From contig NC_049991.1 in the NCBI RefSeq assembly GCF_000003815.2, positions 19,854,432 through 19,918,431 on the forward strand: 64,000 nt of DNA. Reading direction: 5' to 3'. A program made the translations under genes and the position numbers. The notes beneath the pieces were generated by a model that saw only the letters and a program-made list of their open reading frames with translations, made no database searches and was not told the origin of the DNA. Source of the DNA: Branchiostoma floridae. Taxonomy: Eukaryota; Chordata; Leptocardii; Amphioxiformes; Branchiostomatidae. Shown piece after piece: positions 49,301 to 59,700 of the stretch; positions within the stretch are counted from its first letter, which is position 1; every line of letters starts with the position of its first letter.

Positions 49301-50623
49301 GTCTGGGTTCGAATTCACTAGCAATTAAGTCACAGAAGCCCAAAATATACATTTTGGTATGAAAATTGTCTAGGAATGTCATAAAATCGATTCTGAGAAG
49401 GAATCGAAATATCCCCGTATATACACTTATACATACACAATATGTGACAATACCCTAATAGAATATGTTCAACCACATGGGTGCCAAATTTCGGGAAAGA
49501 CATTATATTTATAAGTTTTGATCCAACGAAAGGAGAATGCTCCGTACGATTTTTTTTTGACCGTCGCTCTTGGTCCTGGTCCTCTGTGATGTTCCAGACA
49601 GCCTGAACACGTGTCTAGCCGAATTCGAACCTTGTTCGACGGTGTTCGATCTGCCGCATTTCGAACTGAACCCGTATTCTATTTGGGGTCATCCGTGGTC
49701 ATTGCAGATTTTCACAGCCCTTTCCCCAGTGCCTTGCATCAGACAAACAAAAATGTTTTTTTTTCCACATATATAAGCATTTTCTTTGCCGAACGTGCCT
49801 AGTAACGGGAAAGAATAACCTAGCAACCGACCGCCGTGGAAATCCTGTCTTTAATTTTCTGCTTATGATTTTTCTGCCACATCGCAGGTGTTGGTGAACC
49901 TGTGGTCTATTCACATGGACCCGAAGCACTGGCAGAATCCGGACCAGTTCAACCCGGACCGGTTTCTGAATTCGGAAGGGACCGTGAAAATTCCGGAAGC
50001 GTTCAAGGCATTCGGACTTGGTAAGAGTATCGGATTTGCTGTGCGATGGGCTTACGACAATCTGAAACAAACAAACCTACATTTCCTCCACAAAACGTTT
50101 TTCCGATTAAACCACGTGCACTCAGACCAATCTAACGTTATACTGTACATGTTGCTTTCAATCTGTTACTTGATAGTTACCTGCACATGGACTAGACATC
50201 TGACCCAAAGTTCCTAAACTATACATCAAGTTTAATCTATGTCCTTCTCAAGAAGGTTTGTCTTTATGTTGTTTCAGTTGAGTTAATAATGTGGTTTCAA
50301 ACTGTAATATTCATTGAAAGTTGAATGTCCATTTGGAACCATAGGCTACACGTGGTAACGAATATGCGGCGATATATTGGCATTGTTTAGGTCAAATATC
50401 TATAATGATTTATTTCAAAACTGTCTTCCGTTCCACCCTAGGCCGCCGACTGTGCTTTGGTGAACAGATGGCCCGAATGGAGATGTTCCTGTTCTTCGCT
50501 ATCCTCATGCAGCACTTCACCTTCAAGCTGCCAGAGGGCGCTCCCGTACCGAACACGATTGGCGTGTTCGCTCTGACGCTCTCACCACCTCCTCACGAGC
50601 TCTGCATTTTCAAGCGACACTGA
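32592..50623 (+). CDS. CYP2-clan cytochrome P450 (nine-exon gene, whole span, 506 aa)
   Basis: Microsomal haem-thiolate monooxygenase by family knowledge. Nine exons join in phase to 1521 nt including TGA. Seen in order: an N-terminal membrane anchor (about residues 20-37, ALTAALVLVLVSMLVAL); a Pro-rich hinge (PPAPPGVRAWPLLGHLP); VVVLNSLEAMREAL; helix C with EQRKF; helix I with FTGAETSS (314-320); ExxR as E371-VL-R374 across an exon junction; FNPDRF (423-428); and the haem loop FGLGRRLCFG with Cys451 (444-453). Length and exon layout fit CYP2-like families. The substrate cannot be predicted. Odd points: the helix-C Trp expected before EQRRF is Leu here, and exons 2 and 6 are preceded by tandem copies of their own acceptor ends. 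Confidence 0.92.
33486..33694. mobile_element. MITE family F
   Basis: TAGTCTCTACCAAACTCC at the left, AGCCTGGTAGAGGCTA at the right, with inner GCCGGCTAGGG and GGCTGACTCCCCTAG. Confidence 0.82.
34612..34661. repeat. (GA)n microsatellite
   Basis: About 50 bp of GAGAGA with two CAGA breaks, in P450 intron 1. Confidence 0.95.
35190..35240 (+). repeat. Diverged outlier of the 50-bp P450 unit
   Basis: GTTGTTGTCCCATCTGCAG followed by GGTTGCGGTTCGGGATGA matches the unit's acceptor and exon start. It lies about 290 bp before the array, separated from it by a MITE (35310-35473). Confidence 0.6.
35310..35473. mobile_element. MITE family A
   Basis: TAGTCTCCAAGCAGACCCTA and its inverse. It is inserted between the outlier and main copies of the P450 50-bp unit. 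Confidence 0.88.
35531..36480 (+). repeat. 19 x 50-bp minisatellite made of P450 intron-1 end plus exon-2 start
   Basis: GTTCCAT recurs at exactly 50-bp steps from 35531 to 36431. Each unit reads TTATGTTTTTGTTCCATSTK-TAG and then GGCTGAGGTTCGGGATGAGTGACGTAG-type exon sequence. The last unit runs straight into exon 2, so every unit carries a pyrimidine-rich tract, a TAG acceptor and the first 27 nt of the exon. Variants (CTGTAG or GTTTAG, GGGAGG, GTAA, CTGTAGTA) are clustered, showing unequal exchange or slippage. Confidence 0.95.
36444..36581 (+). CDS. P450 exon 2
   Basis: A 138-nt phase 1-1 exon, acceptor CATCTGTAG at 36443, donor AAAG/GTGAGA. It reads LRFGMSDVVVLNSLEAMREA and ends FSDGGK. 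Its first 27 nt and the preceding intron end form the last of 19 tandem 50-bp units. Its donor is followed at once by a TCTAGT satellite. Confidence 0.88.
36587..36931. repeat. TCTAGT hexamer satellite
   Basis: TCTAGT/CTAGTT repeats begin within 7 nt of the P450 exon 2 donor and run about 345 bp with CTACTT variants near the end. The apparent poly-Ser reading frame is a consequence of the repeat. Confidence 0.92.
37812..38460. repeat. (TCAC)n microsatellite, about 650 bp
   Basis: Nearly perfect ACTC/TCAC tetramers to about 37970, then interrupted by TAACGCACTCATTCAC higher-order variants. It lies in P450 intron 2. Confidence 0.92.
38480..38736. mobile_element. Tandem cluster of family-B MITE arms
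   Basis: Three ~80-bp units of GGAAGGCCGATCG, poly-A, ACGGCTGAAAGGAAAAGG and CAACCTCTGCTTGGAGAGT. Only right-type ends are present. Confidence 0.75.
39325..39745. repeat. ~57-bp minisatellite, about 7 copies
   Basis: The unit contains GGCCAGGTGGTCCTTATG, AGAGGTGGTCACTAGTACAG and TTTGACTGTATATCAAT. Fragments reappear at about 39765-39805 and 39892-39930, around a half-MITE. The open minus frame (SQTCTSDHLYIRTTWPL) follows from a unit divisible by three. Confidence 0.85.
39807..39890. mobile_element. MITE family A, left half only
   Basis: AGTCTCCAAGCAGACGCTAT and the following arm, with no right end. It interrupts the 57-bp minisatellite. Confidence 0.75.
40135..40277. mobile_element. MITE family A
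   Basis: TAATCTCCAAGCAGATCCAC at the left, GGATCTGCTTGGAGATT at the right. Confidence 0.85.
40384..40590. mobile_element. Small inverted-repeat element
   Basis: GGTTAACCTATATCCGTTGT at the left, ACAACGGATATAGGTTGCCC at the right. The right-arm motif also occurs in the 105-bp repeats at 45.5 kb and near 33.4 kb. Confidence 0.65.
40917..42037. mobile_element. 1.1-kb inverted-repeat element
   Basis: CTAAGGCCCCGGTCACAAGA at the left. At the right, TCTTGTGACCGGGGCTTAA is the inverse. The arms continue as ATCGTACGA on both sides. No transposase frame is seen, so it is probably a non-autonomous DNA transposon. Confidence 0.8.
42722..42974. mobile_element. MITE family G
   Basis: AAAGGTGATATCTCACTGCA at the left and its inverse (TGCAGTGAGATACCACTTTA) at the right. 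Inner GTGCGGCACTGCGGGGTT arms also pair. Confidence 0.88.
43055..43250. repeat. Dispersed repeat with ACCTCCAT/ATGGAGGT hairpin
   Basis: TACCTCCATGAGTAATGGAG, TTGTGGTCAGCATAAC and AACCTCTGGATGGATTATGA. It is followed by (CAAT)n. Confidence 0.75.
43370..45340. repeat. Diverged ~360-450-bp tandem repeat, about 6 copies
   Basis: Recurring blocks CCATGACGTT..CTTC, TGAACTTG..TTACATCATC, GTCCGTCTGTCTG, CCACATGTGACCGTTTA and GCCAGTCTGGAAAGGTCT appear near 43400, 43800, 44140, 44500, 44860 and 45240. No reading frame runs through them. Confidence 0.7.
45467..45785. repeat. Three tandem ~105-bp repeats
   Basis: Each has TCAGTGACGTATCAACCTGA, GCTATTCACGGATGTATACG, and AACACAGTGTCAGTGGACAT then AGGTTACCCCGC. 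The copies are nearly identical, so recent. Confidence 0.88.
46182..46428 (+). CDS. P450 exon 3: helix C to helix E
   Basis: A 247-nt exon, phase 1 to 2, acceptor ACCGTAG, donor CCAAG/GTTCAT. It encodes GLVFRAFGKSLMEQRKFAMV and later GLSLLNVTCSLCFGRRFE. The Trp usual four residues before Arg-Arg/Lys in helix C is Leu. Confidence 0.87.
46935..47073 (+). CDS. P450 exon 4
   Basis: A 139-nt exon, phase 2 to 0: RFWGFVHSLDMFAKNAACCQ, ending RVQTGIRE at the donor GAG/GTATGT. The preceding CTACGATACCAG supplies the acceptor. Confidence 0.85.
47086..47436. mobile_element. Inverted-repeat element in P450 intron 4
   Basis: AAGGGCACAACCCGCCGTACG-type left arm and CGTACGGCGAGTTGTGCCCTT right arm, repeated ACGTGC words and a poly-A run inside. 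It starts 13 nt after the exon 4 donor. Confidence 0.8.
47991..48146 (+). CDS. P450 exon 5
   Basis: A 156-nt phase 0-0 exon with NIRDIIDAFVLEMESRRR, the typical CYP2 helix-H region. Acceptor CCGCTGCAG, donor CAG/GTAATA. Confidence 0.88.
48467..48734 (+). repeat. Two tandem partial copies of P450 exon 6
   Basis: Copy A (48618-48734) has acceptor CCTACAG, then VIFDLFFTGAETSS to PDVQ nearly identical to exon 6. It then leaves the exon and stops at TAA 48732-48734. An older copy (about 48510-48560) keeps only VFL..YPNIQARIASHY-like sequence. The unit is about 145 bp. Neither contains the second half or a normal donor. Confidence 0.88.
48763..48957 (+). CDS. P450 exon 6: helix I (functional copy)
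   Basis: A 195-nt phase 0-0 exon: VIFDLFFTGAETSSTCLRWA, then the helix J/K region ending LPFLDATISE. The final Glu begins the ExxR motif. Two partial copies precede it. Only this one carries the second half and a proper donor (GAG/GTGTAT). Confidence 0.88.
49004..49130. mobile_element. MITE family G, left half
   Basis: AAGGTGGTATCTCACTGCCC and GCACTGCGGGGTTCGTTCAC. The right arm is missing. It begins about 45 nt after the P450 exon 6 donor. Confidence 0.78.
49183..49275 (+). CDS. P450 exon 7: ExxR end
   Basis: A 93-nt phase 0-0 exon starting VLRFRPAAPF, which completes E-VL-R. It ends FIPADTQ at CAG/GTAGGA. Confidence 0.88.
49888..50020 (+). CDS. P450 exon 8: PERF-type region
   Basis: A 133-nt exon, phase 0 to 1: VLVNLWSIHMDPKHW, FNPDRF, ending FKAFGL plus G at G/GTAAGA. 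It supplies the first part of the haem loop. Confidence 0.88.
50442..50623 (+). CDS. P450 exon 9: haem-binding Cys and C-terminus
   Basis: Acceptor CACCCTAG. It encodes RRLCFGEQMARMEMFLFF, including the proximal haem ligand Cys, and ends CIFKRH and TGA at 50621-50623. Confidence 0.9.
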
Positions 50624-52121
50624 AAGAGTAAAAGAGGAATGGAACTGAGTTTGTTTTAATTACAAGTATATGATTTTTTTGCAAAAGAATATGTTGATCC
50701 CTCAACATTTTATGTCTATATATATTTTCTTCTCGTGTTATCACTACACTCTTCCGCAACTGTTACCGTAACAGTACTATCGCACGCCTTTCCTCTGGGG
50801 GTCAGAGCTTCCAGATATTCCTTGGTGTATGGTTCGGACAAGAGAGGGCAGACAAGAAGGTGTTTCATACATGATATAGACGTGTTAAGGAGGCTAAGAA
50901 AATGTTAAGAGGCTATATCACAATACCAGAGAAGAGAAGAAAAGAGAGACGAAAAAGGAGATGCTTTTCAAAGAGAAAGTTAAGCTATAATAGGGATATG
51001 CGATATCAATGCAACTGGATATACATATCCATAGTCTTGTTTAGGTAAATATATGTATATTTATATATGTCATGTACTATTATTATTTCATCAATATGAA
51101 TTTATCACGATCGATATAAAAGAACGGGACCTATGACCCACTGCTGACGTCACATGTCCGTATAAGGTCACGTACAGGGCATGGAGTGGAGTTAGAATAT
51201 AGGGGATGAAAAAGACCGAAAATTTAGTGGGGAATTCGGTAAGTCGTAGTTTTGTTGTGTCGTATCAAGATTGTTTGAAGCATGTTTTATACGTATCATA
51301 GTCATGCACTGTATTAAGGACATATACACATGTATTAGTATTCTTGTGCAGGTAAGAAATAACGCGTTATTCGTTAAATAACGCTTTAGGACTGGTGTAT
51401 TATCGATTTTGCCTTACGATACAACCTTTCGTCATTCATATATTTATATATGTTAAGGTTCAACGTATATCGAGATATATGTACGATATTATTCTTTTAC
51501 TATAAAACATATATATGTACGTTATATCCTTTATATTCATACTTGACGAAACGAGAATTTCAGCCGTCGTCTTGAAAAACTTGAAAGTTTGATGTACTTT
51601 GCACAGTAAACCGTGCATTATGGGATTATAAAATTACCTACACAAGAATTGTACACAGGGAAACACGCGTTACACGTTTGATGGTGAGAAGTACTAGTAG
51701 TGATTTGTGACAAGTGCAGCGATTAATTATATTGTTATTTGCTGTGCGATTTTATGGTAAAATGACTTGAGAGAATGAAAAGTCGAAACATAATTTTTGT
51801 TGTATTTAGATTGCCGAAATTGACCTGATGTTTTTAAAATCGCCAAGCAGATATATCGTTTAAGCTTACTTCGTTTGCGTTTTCTATGTTTGTTTTTTCA
51901 AGATCACGAAACGGAAAGAATTTTAAATTGATATATTTTCTGTCTGGAAACATCAAAACAACAATGTCAATTAAATAAAAAAGGCGAAGAAAAATCTCTT
52001 GTTCTAGTTGTATATTAAGGTTGAAATAGAACTCTTACCTAGCCTTTATGATACCACAGTTGTCATGCTCACCTGTAAGGTAGATATCTCCTGTCGTCAT
52101 CTTCTGCTTACAAAACACCCC

Positions 52122-52134
52122 GTTACCTAGCAAC
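52122..52134 (+). promoter_or_regulatory. X-box (RFX site) upstream of the dynein gene
   Basis: GTTACCTAGCAAC fits RYYNYY-N-RRNRAC exactly. RFX factors drive ciliary genes, and the dynein heavy chain starts 1.6 kb downstream. The distance is longer than usual. Confidence 0.4.
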
Positions 52135-52221
52135 AAGCCGTCAGGTGAGAAGGCGCCGCGGGGGTCGGCTGGGAAGATCCCACTCACCAAGTGGGTCACT
52201 CACGGTCACACCACTGAACTT

Positions 52222-52367
52222 TACTCTCAAAGCAGAGGTTTGGTTCCGGCTGTTTTTGAGGCGTTTTTGTCACGCTTGCTATTTTGTACCGTTTTCCACG
52301 GGGACATAAAAAAGGTACAAAATAGAAAGGCCGACAAAAGAACCTAAAAACTTCAGCTTGGAGAGTA
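52222..52367. mobile_element. MITE family B
   Basis: TTACTCTCAAAGCAGAGGTT at the left, CAGCTTGGAGAGTA at the right, with inner CTATTTTGTACC arms. Confidence 0.85.
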
Positions 52368-53745
52368 ATCAAACCTGTCTACGTAAAGTTTACACAGCTT
52401 TCAAGGTTTTCTGGGTGACTAGAAGTCATCAGAGTTTAACTTTAACTGTTCCAACGCAGAAATCGGACTTCGAGCTGTGGATTGCTCTCTCATTGATAAA
52501 AACTGGTATCGGACGGTCAAAGACTTAAGTAAGTCCCAGTGCTGAAAATTACAGTGCAACTTGGCTTAAGAAGTGACAAAGACGAGTGACTCAGCAAAGA
52601 CATCTTAAGACCCGGGTCTTTTGTTCCTTGTGCCCACCGGTCAGCTTCCATTTCAGCCAAGGAGGCAGCGTCCTGCAGGGCAAAAAGGTGGTCTTCTTTT
52701 TCAAATGAGTCATCTCGATTACGGTTATCTTATGTCCAGCTAGTTAAGATATACCTTACACAAACGCCCTGCCCATACCCCGCGGTGTAGCCAAACTAGC
52801 GAACTGTTAGATATCTGTTATCTATTGGTGTCAAATCGATAATTTCAAATGATGCCCGAATTACAATCAATTTGATTAATTACGTTAACATTACCAAAAA
52901 CTGTGACAAAAGTCATTGTCCGTGCATTGTATAAGTCCCCTTGCTAGTGACCTTTTCGGCTCAGCTTTCGCCCTCCCTTTGTTAACCAATCAACCACTTC
53001 GTGTCACAGCAAACCAGCCCAGCAGGAAAGGTTTTGTCTTGTCCCGCTATCTGAGCCGACCTGGCAAAACCAAATCCCGTCGTCTGAAATGCTATCACCC
53101 CGCGAAAGGACCACCAAAAACTTAGTAATCTGGTCAGAACTATGCAAATGTCATTAACTGAGATCCTACAGTGCCCTTCCACGGTTTATCTTGAAATAAA
53201 TGGCGCAGATAATGCAATAATACGTCTTTGTTTGAACGTTGTCTGCGGTATTGTGTTTGAGAATTCTTTTGTATACGACACCATGGCAACGGACGAGTTC
53301 ATTCTTCCTAGGGTTCAGGAACTCAGAAATAAACAATTAAATAAACCTGTCCGTACCACTATCAATAAAGTATTGAATCTTTACCACAGCAATAGACATT
53401 TTACATTGGTTTCCATTCAAGAATTGACTGATTTAAGTCTTGTTATGTTAACGAAGTAAATTCTAAACCTCCCTGTCCCCGCTCCCCAGTTCTAGAGTCC
53501 AGAAGCCGGTCTCGCCATCTTGGGTTTCCCGTGTCAGAAGGAGTCGTGTAGTGGGAAGATCAGATTTGCCTGGACTCGGTCCAAACCATCAACTTTCCGG
53601 ACCGGGCAAGACTTGAGGATACATTCTAAAGGACTACCGACGATGTAGACATATTTATTGGTTGCTCAAGTTAACAAGACAACAACATTTCCATCCTAAA
53701 CAGACTTTTGGGACGTTACCTTGAAAGACCCGAGTTCGAACCAAG

Positions 53746-53765
53746 ATGGAAGTCAACGATCCGAG
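53746..53765 (+). CDS. Dynein exon 1
   Basis: ATG in a good Kozak context (CCAAGATGG). It encodes MEVNDP plus two bases, donor AG/GTGAGA, phase 2. The 20-nt coding part is too short to see as an ORF. It is chosen because its phase and sequence join exon 2 (RFDFLQDY). Confidence 0.8.
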
Positions 53766-56700
53766 GTGAGAGGTCTTTCCTCTGGATTTTAGTTTTTTTA
53801 TAGCTCAGAAATGCCTTATGTGAACGTGCCAACATCGTCCTATACATGTTGTACTTGTCCATAGGTGATAGTACGTTATTGTATACAGAAGGGAAGTTTT
53901 GACAAGTTTATTTGGATAAAAACGGCGGGATGTGACAGTGGAATGTTTTGCTGAGTCGTGGGAAAAGAAGGACGATCTGATGCGATGTCTGCTTTTAATT
54001 AAAAAGATTGTCAACAAAATCCGTTGCCCAATACATTTCATTTTCTTGTAGCAATTAGAATATTTGAAGGTTCTAAAGTTGTTTCAGGGTGTCAGTATGT
54101 TGCTGGCCTTTTTTTAAGTGTTGGAAACTTATGAACAAAGTGACCTTCAGGAAGTGGCCGCCATTTTTACAATTTCTGAAATTATGAACATGATCAGAAC
54201 GGTTGAAAAAATGTTGTGGTGCGCCAATAAAATGACATCTTGATTTCACCAAGACATATCTTCAACCCCATTTGTGATATGTCAAAAGTTTATCATTGGT
54301 GTAGTCAGCAATTTCTCAAGTAGCTCAATGAGTGTACAAAAAACTTAACAAACCGTGATATTTATATAAAATGATTACGGTATGTAATGTTATATTTAAA
54401 GAAGAAATGTATAACAGAAAAGGGAATGTTGCCAGAGTTACTGTAATCTTTCCATTGATGTCTTTTCCAGGTTTGATTTTCTCCAAGACTACACACTGAA
54501 GACTCTGAAGCTGAAACTTGACAAGTGGTCCAAATTCATCAGCGCAGAAGAAAACAGAATTTTGATCCAAGAGTTCTTAGACAAGGCCGAGAACACAAAC
54601 CTGGTGATCTCCGCTAACTCTGCCGGTGCTCTCTCTGTGGCTCCGGAGTTTCCGACTTCCTTAAAGAACAAGGCAGTTTATTTTGTGAAGAAAGACAAGG
54701 CAACTGTCACTAAGGACGGCATCAAGACATTACTAAGCTATGGAGACCTGTCTTACGCACCGCTGGACCAACTCTCTGCACTAGTGGATGATGTGAGAAC
54801 ATTTTCTTTTCTTATAATAAGTGAAATAGCTTCACTCTATAACCTTTCTCCTTTTTGACCCCACGCCTATTTGCAGTAGTTAAACTATACACATTGTGTG
54901 TAGTGTTTGTATCCCACGGCCTGTTGTGTAAAGTTTAGCAAAATTAGCAGGCGTTGTGACAACAGGTTTTGTCTTCCGGGCCTGTCAAAGATGGCGGTTG
55001 GCTTTACCTGCGTATTGTCCCGTCACGGGCTGTCCGCGTTGCCGTGGGGAGAGCAAACTTGTGCGCGAGCGAAGCGTGACTGTTCATGCTAATAGTAAGT
55101 AAGGGAGAAATACCTGTGGTTCACTGACTCGTACCTGTACAGGTGAACCCAGGCTGCAGGTACACTCACTTAATGGATCCTCTGTTTTCTCAGTCCTGCT
55201 ACTTTTACTAAAGAGTCCATTCCTCAGAAAATACCTTTTTAAGTTTTTCCTATGAAGAGTCAAAAATACATAAGAGCAAAGGAACAGCAGATAAAAGCTC
55301 TCCCTCTTCCCACTGTTCAGAATAGAACAAACTCAAAATGTCAAATTTACACTACTCTGAGTAACAAATTTTTGTAGTGTGAACAAAAGTTACTTTCTTT
55401 ACAATCAACCTGTTAGTACTGCAAAACTCAGCAGTCAGAGTGATAATGGAATAATACTATTATTAATAGGGATAGGTGTGCCAGTTTGTCAACTTACCAA
55501 ATGTGGTCATTAATAACAAAAGGGGTGAGTAGACTATAGTCTGTCTGTTTTGGTAACTCACCTGTGTGTTTTGAATAAACTTCTATGTAGGGCAAACAAA
55601 CAAATTATCACCCAGTAGCAGTTTGACAAACAACTAGGCGAAGGTTGCACTATTATGTACTGGTACCTATACCAGCGAGAAAGTTAAAACAATCGCTAGA
55701 AAACTGTCGTTTGTTTTCTGTGGCTTTCTAAGTTTGCTCATGTCTTACAGGTGTTGAGCCCAGTAATAGATACTGTAAATCTACAAATATTTACTGTTTA
55801 GGTTAGATAATGCTTTAGTGTTGCCAAATATTTGAGATGTTCTTACTTCAAGACACACTGCCAGGATAAGACATGTTCATTTGACCATTGTGAGTTTACA
55901 ATCGAGTGTAGTACCTCTACTTTTGAACGTTCCAACTTTGTAACTTTAAAAAAAAAATTTCAGAATAAGACCACAAATTGCTGTTCTTTCAACTTGGAGT
56001 AAGACACTGAAAATTCTCTGTGTGCAAGTTTTAGCCTCCCTTGGTCCTACAATTGTGTAATGATGCAACCTCCTCTTCTGTATGTATGTGTGTGATATGT
56101 GGGGTAGTTTCATATCTCCCCATCTCCCCCCAGCTTGTATTGCAGCCCACTATTGTGTGCCCTGCACACGAGTCGGTCGTCTTACCTCCCAGGTCTCACC
56201 TGAACTTTGTTCCCATTCACTCCGCAGAGGTAAAGGCCCATTGTCGAACTGTCAGGGCGCCGGGTCCTTTCTCTGCTGTGTGATTGATTGCAGAAGGAAC
56301 CCAGAGTTTACGATTGTATTCAGGACGTGGTTTTGTCTTACGGTTGGGGACTAAAATAGCCGGGGCACCGTGTGACCGCGTTCCCGTCAAAAGAAAGTAC
56401 TTGAGAAAACTTCTGCAGGCCGTAAGGAGGAGGCGTCACACTCTTAAGCCTTCTTGGTAGAATCTTAAGCCTTGTTGCTTTCACACAGTATTACACGCTG
56501 GCGTGAGCTTGTTGAAATTGCTGCTCAGTTGAGAGCTTGCTCAAGCCGTCCTTTCAAACAGGGGCACAGTGGAACGGGAGCACAGAGGGAATGTGTTAAA
56601 GCTAACAGAGCTTTGACACCGTGGTAGCTGTGTTGTATAGAAACTAGGGCTTGTTTGACTTAAGCTCATTTGGCATACAGGCGCGTTTACCAACAGGTGG

Positions 56701-59700
56701 CAGGCTTGAATGATCGTCAAACAGACGACTGTCTTACTTACTGTGAAAATGAAAGTTGAAGGAAGGTACATAAAATATCATACTATGCAAATTTTACATT
56801 AGCTAATCTGCTAGTGCTGGGGGATTTTGAAGATACTTAGCTTGCCAAGGTGTAATCTTTCAAATTACAAACTTAGGGCTTAATGATTGTCCAGAAATCT
56901 GTTTGGGTCTAAACAGTACAGGTAAATGATTAGTAGATCCAGGTAACACGCCCAGCAGAAGTTATGGGTATGATAAAGGATATGAAGCAAACCTAAGTAG
57001 TCATTGTCCATCTTACCTTCCAAAACAAAGTTTGAAAACCTGTATAGGAACTGAATTGACTAGGCTAAACTAAACAGTGCACTAAGCTTGGCTGAAAAAA
57101 ACAACAACATGCATCTTTGATTTTTTTGAGTGGATGAAGTAGTTAATGACGAGTGCTGAGCCCAACCACCTGTTTCTAACTAGACTTCCATGTAGGTATA
57201 TCAGTTCAGTATACAAAGGCCAGTAAAGTTTAGTCTAAATGGCCCATATCCTAGCAGCTGGTTGTAATCACTATACTGAAGAACCACCTGTTCCATTGCT
57301 AAACTAAGAATCAGTTGCCACCGACTGCGAATTGAATCAGGAAGGCACAACCGCACTCCTCTAGAACAAAGAGTCTGCCAATTTTGTACCTCAAACATGG
57401 TAGAAGATGAAATGCACTTCACTGTCGATGCGATATGTATGCGAATGATAGAAATACTCTATTTAGTTATATAGAAAGTAGATTCCCTCATTTTAGACAC
57501 ATGAGTAGCACTGACAAGTTTATATTTCTCATGCGTTTTGACAAACCGACAATAGCGAAACCCATACAGTCCTACATTTTCACTATTACCAAGAAGCGAG
57601 AAGAAGCCGAACTTTTGTGTTAGACTAGATTTGTGACACCTTTATATGTATATATCCTGACTTGTTGTGACCTGTACTTAGCTCGGTTGGGCAAAATTGT
57701 ACAATAAAGGTCTTCATTCATTCATTCATTAAACTTAAAGGACCAACCACATGTATAGTTTGCTGCCCAGCATGTTGGTTGGAAACATAATCAAAATAAT
57801 GAAAAAAGAATTATGTGATTTTTTTTTCTGCAAAAAGAGGAAAATTTAACCACTAAAGACCCTTTTTTCTGAGTTGTTATGGGGGCGTTGTATCAGGTTT
57901 CAAGTCTGTATTTCACGCTTGTAACCTGAATTAAAGTCAGCATATTTCAAGACTGAGACCCTTATACCTCCTCACTGCATATTCTTTATCACATTGTATT
58001 GTAACATTTACTTGGTTCTTTATCCTCTTCCCTCATTTTTATGTCGACAAATATCAAATAAAGTGCAGTACTCCAGGCGCTGTAATATACCCATTATTCA
58101 GGTTGTGTTGTCACCAATGTTGATTAGTTTGTGTACATACTCATATCTCTCTGGAAGGAACCAACCGACTCCAGGTAGACTTCTCCTGTAATAAGGCCAT
58201 GTTGATTTGATTATATGGATGACAACACCGCGTGCATCACTTTTTGTGTGTTTCCAAAAAGAAAAAAAAAGTTTTTCACCATGCTTTGAATTGAACAAAG
58301 CAGCTTTTTTTTAGCCAAACTTTTTTTTTATTTGCACTATTATGTCAGCTTCAATAACATTTGTGTGACGCTAGTTCACCTTTATCTGCCATGTAGCCTA
58401 TATCTGTAGTATTAAAAACATTATTTAGTGGTATCAAGTGAACAGTTTCAAATTGAAAATATTGCACTTGATAATGATATCCACGGTTTTTAAAAACCAC
58501 AAATACTGGTATAATAATATTTGTTTTGCTCATAATAATATGCAATACATGTATAAAGAAATACTAGTAGTCTCTAATTTGGGTGTTCCGATGTTCTATC
58601 CACAGATCGTTGTCCCGCTGCTGTCCAACTTCCGTAACCATGACGCGTGGCCGACCGTGGTGTCCCAGGATGTGCTGCGTCACGTGCATAACCTGAAGAA
58701 TAGCGTGTACGTGGTTGCTGGACAAGTCAAGGGAAAAACACTGCTGCCCCTCCCCGTGGGCACTGAGAGAGTGGAACAGGCCATCGATGTGGACGAAAAG
58801 TAAGTTTGTTTGTTTATTTATTTCTATATTAGACTTTACAATATATTCGTAAAATCTATTCTTCCTGGAGTCTATATAAAATCACAAAACAATAAAATAA
58901 CATAAGTCAACATAAGTGTACTTGTATAACATAAGAAGTATAAGAACTTAAGTCATTGTACCAAATATACTGTAGCAGTTAGTCCAGCTACTGGATATGA
59001 TGTTGGCAATGTCAGATGTTTCAGACAGCTTATTAGTCTCCAAGCAGATCCTACGGTAGCATAAGATGGTATCAAAAGCTGACAGAGAAGTGAAGCCGGT
59101 CTAGGAGTGTGTTTGGCTACCGGAGCCAAACTCCTAGGCTGGCTTCACTCCTCTAGTGCCAGCTTTGGATACTATCTTATGCTAGCGTAGGATCTGCTTG
59201 GAGATTATCAGACAGCTAGCGTCCACTGTCTTTAGTTAGTGACACTGAGGAAATCTTGTTGGAGAGAAGGTTTTAAATTTAAGACAAAAACATGGGAGAT
59301 ATTTTTAAGATTTGCTTTTAAGTACTAATATTTTTAAGATTTGCTTTTAAGTTACAAAATTATGATTTGCTTTTAAGTACTAATACTTAGTACACTGAAG
59401 GACTACTAAGACTAATATTAATGTTAGATTAATATGTGGTTATGGCATTATTCCATTGACGTAAATGTGTACAACCATACTAGACATAAACTGATCTTAC
59501 TCGGAAATATTCATGTTTCAAAACTGATCTCGACAAAACAAATTGAAATCTTCTAAAATTACCGTAATAGTCTCAGATAACCATGTTAAGAAATCTCTCG
59601 GAAATAGTAGACAACAACCTTGTAATTATACCGTATTAATAATTCAAACTGGTTTCCAAAGCATCCATTGTATTTGATAATGCCGAGGCCTTTTGTTATT

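Larger units (their letters stand above)
50624..53745. other. Intergenic region between P450 and dynein
   Basis: AT-rich with a family-B MITE and the X-box. AATAAA occurs near 51975. A 106-codon frame at 53142-53459 shows no recognisable domain. Confidence 0.6.

Noticed and set aside
53142-53459. 106-codon frame upstream of dynein
   Set aside because: No family resemblance or codon bias; AT-rich like its surroundings.
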